Part shown: positions 1 through 5,581 of the stretch, piece by piece | Numbering within the stretch: the stretch's first letter is position 1 | How the letters are laid out: the number at the start of each line of letters is the position of its first letter | Assembly (NCBI GenBank): GCA_007134165.1 | Contig: SLLJ01000127.1 | Coordinates: 1 to 5,581 of the forward strand | Direction: 5' to 3' | Source of the DNA: Nitriliruptoraceae bacterium | GTDB taxonomy: Bacteria; Actinomycetota; Nitriliruptoria; Nitriliruptorales; Nitriliruptoraceae | DNA length: 5,581 nt | Notes under the pieces: model-generated | Databases searched by the model: none | Seen by the model: the letters and a program-made list of their open reading frames with translations, nothing else | Told to the model about the DNA's origin: nothing | Made by a program: the position numbers and the translations under genes

Positions 1-665
1 CACCGGCGCCCGAACCGGTCGAGGGGGGCACCGAGCTGCCCCCGGTCGTGGCTCGCGTGGACGGGCTCGAGCTGCTGCTGCCGGCCGACCGGGTGCTGTC
101 CGCCGGGTTCCATGAGGCGTCGGGTCCCAACGGCCTGGCGATGCAGCCGGTGGGCATCCTGACCGGCAACCTCAACGCGGCCAAGTTCGAGCCCCCCGAA
201 GCCGATGACGAGACGGGCGCCGAGTACCACGTGATGGCCTCCCGGGGGCGGGAGTTCGCGGCGACCTCGGCGCTCGACGTGCTGCTCGAAGACGACGAGC
301 CCGTCCTCAGCCCGGTCACCGGCGTCGTCGCCGACGTGCGTGACATCCTGGTCTACAGCGAGTACCCCGACCTGCGGATCGAACTGCGTCCCGACCAGCC
401 CGGTGACCTGCGGGTCATCGTCATCCACGTCGAGGGGATCCGGGTCGAACCTGGCGACCGCGTCGAAGCGGGGGTGACGGTCCTGGCCGACACGGCCCGT
501 CGCTTCCCGTTCCTGAGCCAGATCGACAACGAGACCTACCCCGAGCTCTGGCCGCACGTGCACCTCGAGGTCCAGGCCCGTGATGCCTCGCGCCCCGGGG
601 GTACGCCGGCCGCCATCGACCCGGCACCCAACCCCGACGACCCCGATCCATCGTCCGACGCCTGA
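1..665 (+). CDS. M23/LytM-fold peptidase-like protein, 5'-partial, apparently degenerate
   Basis: The reading frame is open from the left edge (first full codon at 3) to TGA at 663-665. A GTG at 48 exists, but it has no well-spaced ribosome site, and the upstream in-frame codons encode a Pro/Glu-rich linker (PAPEPVEGG). The true start, probably with a signal peptide or lipobox, therefore lies outside. Counting from GTG 48, residues about 77-175 resemble an M23 (lysostaphin/LytM) beta domain. DVLLEDDEPVLSPVTGVV matches the core strand pair, IHVEGIRVEPGDRVEAG matches the segment after the catalytic-type His (H127), and PHVHLEV supplies the HxH pair (H170, H172). D77 aligns with the zinc-ligand Asp, but the usual His four residues earlier is Thr73, so metal binding and hydrolysis are doubtful. 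It may be a non-catalytic cell-wall binding or regulatory relative. The C-terminus is a Pro/Asp-rich tail. The fold call is inferred from motifs; substrate and role are unknown. Confidence 0.68.
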   Translation, partial: PAPEPVEGGTELPPVVARVDGLELLLPADRVLSAGFHEASGPNGLAMQPVGILTGNLNAAKFEPPEADDETGAEYHVMASRGREFAATSALDVLLEDDEPVLSPVTGVVADVRDILVYSEYPDLRIELRPDQPGDLRVIVIHVEGIRVEPGDRVEAGVTVLADTARRFPFLSQIDNETYPELWPHVHLEVQARDASRPGGTPAAIDPAPNPDDPDPSSDA

Positions 666-681
666 GCCGTTCATCGACCTC

Positions 682-687
682 GAGGAG
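682..687 (+). promoter_or_regulatory. Shine-Dalgarno site of pyrG
   Basis: GAGGAG lies 7 nt before the GTG at 695 and fixes that codon as the pyrG start. The protein then begins VKYIFVTGG, exactly where CTP synthases normally begin. The 29-bp gap after the preceding stop shows no convincing promoter or terminator. Confidence 0.8.
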
Positions 688-694
688 TAACTGC

Positions 695-2449
695 GTGGTC
701 AAGTACATCTTCGTGACCGGAGGCGTTTCTTCGGCGCTCGGCAAGGGCATCACGGCCGCGTCGCTCGGCCGGCTGCTCAAGGCGCGCGGGCTGAAGGTCA
801 CGATGCAGAAGCTCGACCCCTACCTCAATGTCGATCCGGGCACCATGAACCCCTTCGAGCACGGGGAGGTGTTCGTCACCGACGACGGTGGCGAGACCGA
901 CCTCGACCTCGGCCACTACGAGCGGTTCATCGACGAGAGCCTGCACCGCGGCTGCAGCGTGTCCTCGGGCCAGGTGTGGCTGTCGGTGATCAGCAAGGAA
1001 CGCCGGGGTGACTACCTCGGCAAGACCGTGCAGGTCATCCCCCACATCACCGACGAGATCAAGCACCGCATCCAGGCGGTCGCCGAGGTCGACGATCGTT
1101 CCGGGGAGCGGGTCGACGTGGTCATCACCGAGGTGGGCGGCACCGTCGGGGACATCGAGGGGCTGCCGTTCCTCGAGGCCATCCGCCAGCTGCGCTACGA
1201 CGTCGGACGCGACCAGATCTGCTACGTGCACTGCGCACTCGTTCCCTACATCGCCGCCGCTGGCGAGCTCAAGACCAAGCCCGCCCAGCACTCGGTACGT
1301 GAGCTGCGCTCGATCGGAATCCAGCCCGACGTGCTGGTGCTGCGCAGCGACCGGGCGCTGGACCTCGGGCTCAAGCGCAAGGTCGCCATGCAGTGCGACG
1401 TCGACATCGAGGCGGTGATCGCCTCGGTCGACCAGGACTCGCTCTACGAGGTGCCCCTGGCGATGCGCGAGGAGGGCCTGGATCGGGTGGTGGCGGACCG
1501 CCTCGGACTCGAGCCGACCACTCCCGACCTGCGCGACTGGCAACGGCTGGTCGACCGGGTGCGCTCCCCCCAGGACCGGGTCACGATCGCGGTGGTCGGC
1601 AAGTACGTCGATCTGCCCGACGCCTACCTTTCGGTCGCCGAGGCCCTGCGGCACGGGGGCCTGGAGCACGGTGTGGAGGTCGAGGTGCGCTGGGTCTCCT
1701 CCGACGACCTGGCCGGCCACCCTGCCAGCAGCGATCCCGAGGGTTCCCATCGGGTGGCACCCATCCTGGCTGGTGCGGACGGCGTGCTGGTTCCCGGCGG
1801 CTTCGGAATCCGTGGTGTGGAGGGCAAGATCGCCGCGATCCGCTGGGCCCGTGAGCACCAGGTGCCCTTCCTCGGGCTGTGTCTGGGGCTGCAGTCGGCC
1901 ATCATCGAGTTCGCCCGTCACGTGGTGGGCCTGCCCTACGCGCACTCCTCGGAGTTCGAACCCGACACACCCGACCCGGTCATCGACCTCATGCACGACC
2001 AGCGGGAGGTCACCGACAAGGGCGGCACCATGCGGCTCGGTGAGTACGCCGCCAAGCTCCTGCCGGGCACCCGGACCCGGGCGGCCTACGGGGACCAGGA
2101 GATCGTCTACGAGCGTCACCGGCACCGCTACGAAGTCAACAACCGCTACCGCGAGCGGCTCGAGTCGGCCGGCATGGTCATCTCGGGTCGTTCGCCCAAC
2201 GACCGACTGGTGGAGTTCGTCGAACTGCCCGACCATCCCTGGTTCGTGGCGACCCAGGCCCATCCGGAGCTCAAGTCGCGACCCAACCGCCCACACCCGC
2301 TGTTCTCCGGCTTCGTCGCCGCCGCGCGGCAGCGGCACCGGGAAACCTCAGGACGGCTGCCCGTCGACCTCGACGAGCCGACCCCGTCGGAGTTGCGGCA
2401 GGCGGTGCCCGCCGGCCCGGGTGCCATCGACGACGACCGAGGACGCTGA
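695..2449 (+). CDS. pyrG: CTP synthase (glutamine-hydrolysing)
   Basis: This cytosolic enzyme makes CTP from UTP, ATP and glutamine, the last step of de novo pyrimidine nucleotide synthesis. The 584-residue product has both standard domains. The N-terminal synthetase domain (about 1-270) carries the ATP loop GGVSSALGKG with Lys17, LDPYLNVDPGTMNPFEHGEV, Mg-binding Asp71 in ETDLDLGHYERF and Glu146 in TEVGGTVGDIE, and the UTP/CTP-site segment KTKPAQHS (193-200). The C-terminal class I glutamine amidotransferase domain (about 295-545) has VPGGFG (367-371), nucleophile Cys396 in GLCLGLQ, and His523/Glu525 in QAHPEL. The ATP loop has Ala14 where E. coli has Ser, a mild variation. The protein is about 40 residues longer than E. 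coli PyrG because of a polar C-terminal tail, similar in total length to mycobacterial PyrG. The start is GTG with a good Shine-Dalgarno site. The next gene begins 2 bp after its stop, so the two are likely one operon. Confidence 0.98.
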   Translation: MVKYIFVTGGVSSALGKGITAASLGRLLKARGLKVTMQKLDPYLNVDPGTMNPFEHGEVFVTDDGGETDLDLGHYERFIDESLHRGCSVSSGQVWLSVISKERRGDYLGKTVQVIPHITDEIKHRIQAVAEVDDRSGERVDVVITEVGGTVGDIEGLPFLEAIRQLRYDVGRDQICYVHCALVPYIAAAGELKTKPAQHSVRELRSIGIQPDVLVLRSDRALDLGLKRKVAMQCDVDIEAVIASVDQDSLYEVPLAMREEGLDRVVADRLGLEPTTPDLRDWQRLVDRVRSPQDRVTIAVVGKYVDLPDAYLSVAEALRHGGLEHGVEVEVRWVSSDDLAGHPASSDPEGSHRVAPILAGADGVLVPGGFGIRGVEGKIAAIRWAREHQVPFLGLCLGLQSAIIEFARHVVGLPYAHSSEFEPDTPDPVIDLMHDQREVTDKGGTMRLGEYAAKLLPGTRTRAAYGDQEIVYERHRHRYEVNNRYRERLESAGMVISGRSPNDRLVEFVELPDHPWFVATQAHPELKSRPNRPHPLFSGFVAAARQRHRETSGRLPVDLDEPTPSELRQAVPAGPGAIDDDRGR

Positions 2450-2451
2450 GC

Positions 2452-2994
2452 ATGACCGGCTGGTACGAGACGCTGGACTCGACCGTGATCCACGACGGGT
2501 GGTCCCGTCTGCGCGTGGACACCGTGCGCATGCCCGACGGGAACCGTGCGCAACGGGAGGTCGTCGACCACCTCGACGCGGTCGCGGTGGTCGCCATCAC
2601 CGATGACGACGAGGTGCTGCTGATCAAGCAGTACCGACATGCGGTCGGTCGCTACCTGCTCGAGATCCCCGCCGGAGTGCTCGACGTCGAGGACGAGCCG
2701 GCCGAGCTGGCAGCGCGTCGGGAGCTACGCGAGGAGACCCAGCACGATGCCGAGCGCCTCACCCGACTCACCACCGTGTACACCTCGGCGGGGTGGACCA
2801 ACGAGCAGGTGACCATCTTCCTCGGGCAGGGCGTGTCCCGACTCGAGCAGCCGGTGCACGAGCCCGAAGACGAGGAGGCTGACCTCGAGGTCGTGCGTCT
2901 GCCGTTGGCCGACGCCGTCGCCGCCGCCCGCGGAGGGCAGCTCACCGACGCCAAGACGGTCATCGCCTTGCTGCTCGTGGCCGATCGGAGCTGA
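2452..2994 (+). CDS. NUDIX hydrolase, ADP-ribose pyrophosphatase-like
   Basis: This is a 180-residue cytosolic Mg-dependent hydrolase of nucleoside diphosphates linked to another moiety. The closest type is ADP-ribose pyrophosphatase, which cleaves ADP-ribose to AMP and ribose 5-phosphate. The N-terminal strand region (about 10-40) is typical of this subgroup. It is followed by VLLIKQYRHAVGRYLLEIPAG and a Nudix box starting at Gly75, with RELREE at 90-95 giving metal ligands Glu91, Glu94 and Glu95. The box has one extra residue between Gly75 and its Glu, and Gln97 replaces the usual late Gly. An acidic loop (EPEDEEADLEV, 137-147) could supply the catalytic base. Ala113 sits in TSAGWTNEQ where ADP-ribose enzymes usually have Pro, so the substrate is uncertain. 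ATG 2452 follows pyrG by 2 bp, with GAGGA at 2439-2443 inside the pyrG end. A NUDIX gene at this place is conserved in mycobacteria. Confidence 0.93.
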   Translation: MTGWYETLDSTVIHDGWSRLRVDTVRMPDGNRAQREVVDHLDAVAVVAITDDDEVLLIKQYRHAVGRYLLEIPAGVLDVEDEPAELAARRELREETQHDAERLTRLTTVYTSAGWTNEQVTIFLGQGVSRLEQPVHEPEDEEADLEVVRLPLADAVAAARGGQLTDAKTVIALLLVADRS

Positions 2995-3000
2995 ACCGGG

Positions 3001-3966
3001 GTGGGGGAGACGCATGCGTCCGCCGACCGCGGCCAGGGCGGCTCGGGACGCCTCGAGGCGCTCGTGGGTGAGTACCTCGACCACCTCCGCGTCGAGCGGG
3101 GGCTGGCCGACAACACCCTCCAGGCCTACCGGCGTGACCTCGAGTTGTACCGGCGCTACCTCGACGAGCACGGCATCGGGGTCCTCGGCGAGGCGACCGG
3201 GCAGGACGTCGAAGCGTTCGTGGCCTGGCTGGCCCGACGCACCTCGCAGGCCGGCCGGCCCTTCGCGGTCTCGTCGATCGCCCGCACCGCGGTGGCGGTG
3301 CGCGGGCTGCACCGCTACCTCGCCGCCGAGGGGGCGACCGCGACCGACCTCGCGGCCGAGTTGGTCACCCCCCGTCCCGGGCGGCGGCTTCCCAAGGCGC
3401 TTTCGATCGCCGAGGTGGAGCGCCTGCTGGCCGCCCCTCTCGGTGAGGGGCCTCTGGCGTGGCGGGACCGCGCCATGCTCGAGGTGCTGTATGGGGCTGG
3501 GGTGCGCATCAGTGAGCTGACCGGCGCTGATCTCGACGACCTCGACCGGGTCGACCGGCTCGTGCTGGTGCGGGGCAAGGGGGACCGCGACCGGCTGGTG
3601 CCCTACGGCGAGCCGGCCGCCGACGCGCTGGAGCGCTGGCTGGTGCAGGGCCGACCCGGCCTCGACCCGCGCAGTCCGGCGTTGTTCGTCAACGCCCGTG
3701 GGGGCCGGCTCACCCGGCAGGGGGTGTGGAAGCTGGTGCGCTCCCACGCCGAGCGCGTGGGGCTCGCAGCGCGGGTCTCGCCCCACACCCTGCGCCACTC
3801 GTTCGCGACCCACTTGCTCGACGGGGGCGCAGACATCCGCACCGTGCAGGAGCTGCTCGGTCACGCCAGCGTGGCCACGACCCAGATCTACACCGAGGTC
3901 AGCCGTGCGGCCCTGCGCGAGGTGTACGTCCGCGCCCACCCCCGGGCAGGAGACGGCGAGCAGTAG
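3001..3966 (+). CDS. xerD: Site-specific tyrosine recombinase XerD
   Basis: XerD acts with XerC at dif, near the replication terminus, to resolve chromosome dimers before division. The 321-residue product has the N-terminal SAM-like core-binding domain (about 20-112, with YLDHLRVERGLADNTLQAYRRDL) and the C-terminal catalytic domain (about 130-315). All active-site residues are visible: Arg169 (GAGVRISEL), Lys193 (VRGKGDRDRLVP), His262 and Arg265 (HTLRHSFATHLL), His288 (LLGHASVATTQ) and nucleophile Tyr297 (QIYTEV). The HPRA ending resembles XerD more than XerC. GTG 3001 has CGGAG at 2986-2990, 10 nt away. An in-frame GTG at 3064 with GAGG 5 nt upstream would give 300 residues, close to the E. 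coli length of 298, and would remove a Gly/Ser-rich leader, so the start is uncertain. The gap to the NUDIX gene is 6 bp, consistent with co-transcription. The same pyrG-NUDIX-xer order is known in mycobacteria. A phage or transposon integrase is unlikely here. Confidence 0.93.
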   Translation: MGETHASADRGQGGSGRLEALVGEYLDHLRVERGLADNTLQAYRRDLELYRRYLDEHGIGVLGEATGQDVEAFVAWLARRTSQAGRPFAVSSIARTAVAVRGLHRYLAAEGATATDLAAELVTPRPGRRLPKALSIAEVERLLAAPLGEGPLAWRDRAMLEVLYGAGVRISELTGADLDDLDRVDRLVLVRGKGDRDRLVPYGEPAADALERWLVQGRPGLDPRSPALFVNARGGRLTRQGVWKLVRSHAERVGLAARVSPHTLRHSFATHLLDGGADIRTVQELLGHASVATTQIYTEVSRAALREVYVRAHPRAGDGEQ

Positions 3967-4043
3967 GCTCGCGGTCGCGCCGCCACCACGTCGCTCCCCG
4001 CCTCGCCGTCCCGGCTGCGGCCCGTCACCGACCGGAGCCCCCG
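3967..4043 (+). other. 77-bp spacer between xerD and the phosphorylase gene
   Basis: This short GC-rich spacer holds the Shine-Dalgarno site CGGAG (4033-4037), 6 nt before ATG 4044. I see no T-tract terminator and no well-formed promoter with both boxes, so the downstream gene may be read through from the pyrG-xerD unit. The wider spacing than between the upstream genes leaves an unrecognised promoter possible. Confidence 0.5.
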
Positions 4044-5366
4044 ATGTCCGAGCCGACCGAGATCCCGGTGCTCATCGCCCGCAAACGCGACGGCGGCGAG
4101 CTGACCTATGACGAGGTTCGCGCACTGATCGCGGCCTATCTGGCCGACGGCGTCGACGACAGTCAGATGGCCGCGCTGCTGATGGCCGGGGTGATCCGTG
4201 GCTTCACCGACGCCGAGGCGATCGCACTGACCGAGGCGCTGGTCGCCTCCGGCGACACCGTGGACCTGTCGGGGCTGGACGGTCCGACCGTGGACAAGCA
4301 CTCCACCGGCGGGGTCGCCGACACCACCACGTTGGTGGTGGGCCCGATCCTCGCCGCTGCCGGGGCCCAGGTCGCCAAGCTGTCGGGGCGGGGGCTGGGC
4401 CACACCGGCGGCACCTTGGACAAGCTCGAGGCCATCCCCGGGTTCCGGGTGGACCGCACGACCCGCGAGGTCGCCGAGCAGGTGGCCCGCATCGGCCTGG
4501 CCGTCGCCGCCGCGACCGCTGACCTGGTGCCCGCGGACAAGCGGCTGTACGCGCTGCGCGACGTGACCGCGACCGTATCCAGTCCCGCCCTGATCGCCTC
4601 CAGCGTGATGAGCAAGAAGCTCGCCGGCGGTGCTCGCCACATCCTGCTCGACGTCAAGACCGGCGCGGGCGCGTTCCTGCCGCGCCGGCAGGACGCGGTC
4701 GCGCTGGCCGAGTTGTGCGTGGCGATCGGCACCGCCAACGGGCGGGCCACCGGCGCGCTGGTCACCGACATGTCCGAGCCGCTGGGCGACGCCGTAGGCA
4801 ACGCGCTCGAGGTCGCGGCGGCCGTGGACGTGCTGCGCGGCCACGAGCGAGGAAACCTCGGGGTGCTCAGCCGACAGCTCGCATCGGCTGCGCTGCAGCT
4901 GACCGGGGTGGCGCCCGTGGCTGCCGATGATCGGGTCGCCGAGGCGCTGGGCTCGGGTGCGGCACTCGAGCGCTTCCGGCAGTTGGTCGTCGCCCAGGGT
5001 GGCGATGCGGCCGTCACCGACGACCCCTGGGCGGTGCTGCCGACGGCCCCGGTGCGCCGAGAGTGGTGCGCCCCTGCCGGAACGGTCACCGGGTTCGCCT
5101 GCCAGCGACTCGGTGAGCTCGCTGCCCGGCTCGGTGCTGGTCGGCAGCGGCAGGGCGACTCGCTCGACCTCGCCGTGGGGCTCGAGGTGCTGGTGCGCAC
5201 CGGGCAGGTCTGCGACGGCGGGCAGCCGGCCGTGCGCGTGCACGCCCGGTGCGAGCAGGACGCCGAGCAGGTGCTCGCCGAGCTGCCCGAGGTCGTGCAC
5301 GTCGGCTCGGCACCGGTGGACCCCCCGCCGTTGGTCCAGGCACGCATCGGGCTGCCCGAGGGCTAG
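4044..5366 (+). CDS. deoA: Thymidine phosphorylase / pyrimidine-nucleoside phosphorylase
   Basis: This cytosolic salvage enzyme splits thymidine (or uridine and deoxyuridine in the broader type) with phosphate to give the free base and (deoxy)ribose 1-phosphate. The 440-residue product has the family layout: a helical N-terminal domain (about 1-70), the glycosyltransferase family 3 phosphate-binding domain (about 75-330), and the PYNP C-terminal domain (about 340-415, with LGAGR and DSLDLAVG). Clear motifs are KHSTGGVADTTTL (85-97) with His86, and the family signature SGRGLGHTGGTLDKLE (114-129). Arg172, Ser187 and Lys191 match E. coli Arg171, Ser186 and Lys190. DVKTGAGAF (203-211) resembles the pyrimidine-nucleoside phosphorylase form, so the specificity is not settled and the name pdp would also fit. 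Residues 179-182 read SSPA where relatives have DSIP. ATG 4044 is chosen for its Shine-Dalgarno site and fit to the family N-terminus; the frame upstream overlaps xerD out of phase. Confidence 0.95.
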   Translation: MSEPTEIPVLIARKRDGGELTYDEVRALIAAYLADGVDDSQMAALLMAGVIRGFTDAEAIALTEALVASGDTVDLSGLDGPTVDKHSTGGVADTTTLVVGPILAAAGAQVAKLSGRGLGHTGGTLDKLEAIPGFRVDRTTREVAEQVARIGLAVAAATADLVPADKRLYALRDVTATVSSPALIASSVMSKKLAGGARHILLDVKTGAGAFLPRRQDAVALAELCVAIGTANGRATGALVTDMSEPLGDAVGNALEVAAAVDVLRGHERGNLGVLSRQLASAALQLTGVAPVAADDRVAEALGSGAALERFRQLVVAQGGDAAVTDDPWAVLPTAPVRREWCAPAGTVTGFACQRLGELAARLGAGRQRQGDSLDLAVGLEVLVRTGQVCDGGQPAVRVHARCEQDAEQVLAELPEVVHVGSAPVDPPPLVQARIGLPEG

Positions 5367-5402
5367 AAGCCGGCCATCACGCGCTGCCGTTGGCCGTCGG
5401 CG

Positions 5403-5431
5403 TTGCCCGAATCGTCGCGACCGACGATACT
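5403..5431 (+). promoter_or_regulatory. Candidate sigma70-type promoter for the 5461 gene
   Basis: A -35-like TTGCCC (5403-5408) and a -10-like GATACT (5426-5431) are separated by exactly 17 nt. Transcription would start near 5438, leaving a leader of about 20 nt with the strong ribosome site at 5450-5458. Both boxes deviate from consensus, but the optimal spacing in a 94-bp intergenic gap and the position before a new start codon support the call. The two boxes are bridged by the inverted repeat listed separately. Confidence 0.5.
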
Positions 5432-5436
5432 CGGGC
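5405..5436 (+). repeat. Bulged inverted repeat across the candidate promoter
   Basis: Left arm GCCCGA-ATCGTCG (5405-5417) pairs with CGACGAT (5422-5428) and TCGGGC (5431-5436). The loop is CGAC (5418-5421), and there is a two-base bulge AC (5429-5430). That gives 13 paired bases with no mismatch. It spans the region between the -35 and -10 boxes, so it could be an operator for a dimeric repressor. Alternatively it could be a hairpin ending the phosphorylase transcript; there is no T-tract after it, which weakens the intrinsic-terminator reading. Confidence 0.6.
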
Positions 5437-5449
5437 GCCACGCGTAGCC

Positions 5450-5458
5450 GAGGAGGAG
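5450..5458 (+). promoter_or_regulatory. Strong Shine-Dalgarno site for the 5461 gene
   Basis: GAGGAGGAG contains a full AGGAGG (5451-5456), 4 nt before GTG 5461; the later GGAG register gives even closer spacing. It is the most complete ribosome site in the window and decides the choice of GTG 5461 as the start. Another in-frame GTG at 5485 has no such site. Confidence 0.7.
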
Positions 5459-5460
5459 CA

Positions 5461-5581
5461 GTGATCGGGGACCCAGACCGCGACGTGCCGTCGGGTGCGT
5501 TGCCGCCCCCGCCCCCGACGCCTCCCTTCCCGGGGTCGCCGCCCCCGCCCCCGACACCTCCGGCCCCGGGGTCGCCGCCCC
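5461..5581 (+). CDS. Unidentified protein with proline-rich repeat N-terminus, 3'-partial
   Basis: The frame from GTG 5461 is open to the window edge, giving 40 codons. After a short polar start (VIGDPDRDVPSGAL) the sequence becomes PPPPPTPPFPGS, then PPPPPTPPAPGS, then the beginning of a third unit. Such low-complexity Pro/Gly/Ser/Thr stretches in actinobacteria often precede membrane-spanning or envelope proteins as a cytoplasmic N-terminal arm, but no folded domain is visible here, so no family can be named. Support for a real gene comes from the strong ribosome site, the candidate promoter upstream and the same orientation as all neighbours. The regular codon-by-codon repeat could alternatively be non-coding simple sequence, but the upstream signals argue against that. 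Confidence 0.6.
   Translation, partial: MIGDPDRDVPSGALPPPPPTPPFPGSPPPPPTPPAPGSPP
5503..5581 (+). repeat. 36-bp tandem repeat encoding a 12-residue Pro-rich unit
   Basis: Unit 1 (5503-5538) and unit 2 (5539-5574) match at 32 of 36 positions, and a third copy starts at 5575 and is cut by the edge. The unit length is a multiple of three, so copy-number changes would keep the reading frame. The differences are one silent Thr codon change, one silent Pro codon change and a Phe-to-Ala change. Confidence 0.85.

Noticed and set aside
671..2338. Long open frame on the - strand opposite pyrG (555 codons)
   Set aside because: It is the antisense shadow of a clearly functional pyrG in GC-rich DNA, where complementary frames rarely meet stops. 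The translation shows no recognisable motif and is rich in His, Asp, Val and Gly, as expected for antisense of such codons.
3433..3451. Perfect 7-bp GC hairpin (GCCCCTC / GAGGGGC, 5-nt loop) inside xerD
   Set aside because: It encodes the linker between the two XerD domains (APLGEGP) and such short GC stems are expected by chance at this base composition; no T-tract follows.
3964..3969. TAGGCT at the xerD stop as a -10 box for deoA
   Set aside because: It fits a loose TANNNT pattern, but no TTG-like -35 lies 16-18 nt upstream (the position reads CCCGGG), so it cannot be told from chance.
3726..4043. In-frame upstream extension of the phosphorylase into xerD
   Set aside because: It would overlap the catalytic half of xerD in another frame and adds an Arg/Ala/Pro-rich segment unlike any phosphorylase N-terminus. 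ATG 4044 has a good ribosome site and the expected family start.
5371..5396. Possible terminator after deoA: CGGCCA (5371-5376) pairing with TGGCCG (5391-5396)
   Set aside because: The stem is only 6 bp with a 14-nt loop and no T-tract, too weak to call as a terminator.
3888..5441. Long open frame on the - strand opposite deoA (517 codons)
   Set aside because: It is an antisense shadow of the phosphorylase and the xerD end, with no domain motif and no credible ribosome site; the + strand gene has a complete set of catalytic residues.

Overview
The window looks like a chromosomal core segment from a high-GC actinobacterium. The base composition is roughly 70% GC by eye, codons mostly end in G or C, GTG starts are used alongside ATG, and genes are packed head to tail on the + strand. 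The order pyrG, NUDIX hydrolase, xerD matches the arrangement I recall from mycobacteria (Rv1699, Rv1700, Rv1701 in M. tuberculosis), so an actinobacterial origin is well supported. The precise class, for example a deep-branching lineage such as Acidimicrobiia, is only a guess.

Layout, all on the + strand: (1) positions 1-665, the 3' part of a probable secreted or surface M23/LytM-fold protein whose first zinc-ligand histidine appears to be missing; (2) 695-2449, pyrG, CTP synthase; (3) 2452-2994, a NUDIX hydrolase of the ADP-ribose pyrophosphatase-like type; (4) 3001-3966, xerD, tyrosine recombinase; (5) 4044-5366, thymidine/pyrimidine-nucleoside phosphorylase; (6) a 94-bp gap with a candidate promoter that coincides with a bulged inverted repeat; (7) 5461-5581, the first 40 codons of a protein with a proline-rich tandem-repeat N-terminus, cut by the window edge.

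The genes from pyrG to xerD are separated by 2 and 6 bp and are probably co-transcribed. The M23-like gene lies 29 bp before pyrG and may belong to the same unit. The phosphorylase follows xerD after 77 bp and may be a read-through member. Three enzymes touch nucleotide metabolism: CTP synthesis, nucleoside-diphosphate clean-up and pyrimidine nucleoside salvage. XerD instead serves chromosome dimer resolution. The promoter, inverted repeat and strong Shine-Dalgarno sequence before 5461 suggest that a separately controlled transcription unit starts there.

Most of the window is ordinary housekeeping DNA. I saw no RNA gene, CRISPR array, insertion sequence or phage gene. The items most worth a second look are the promoter-overlapping inverted repeat, the degenerate M23 domain next to pyrG, and the 36-bp tandem repeat at the right edge.
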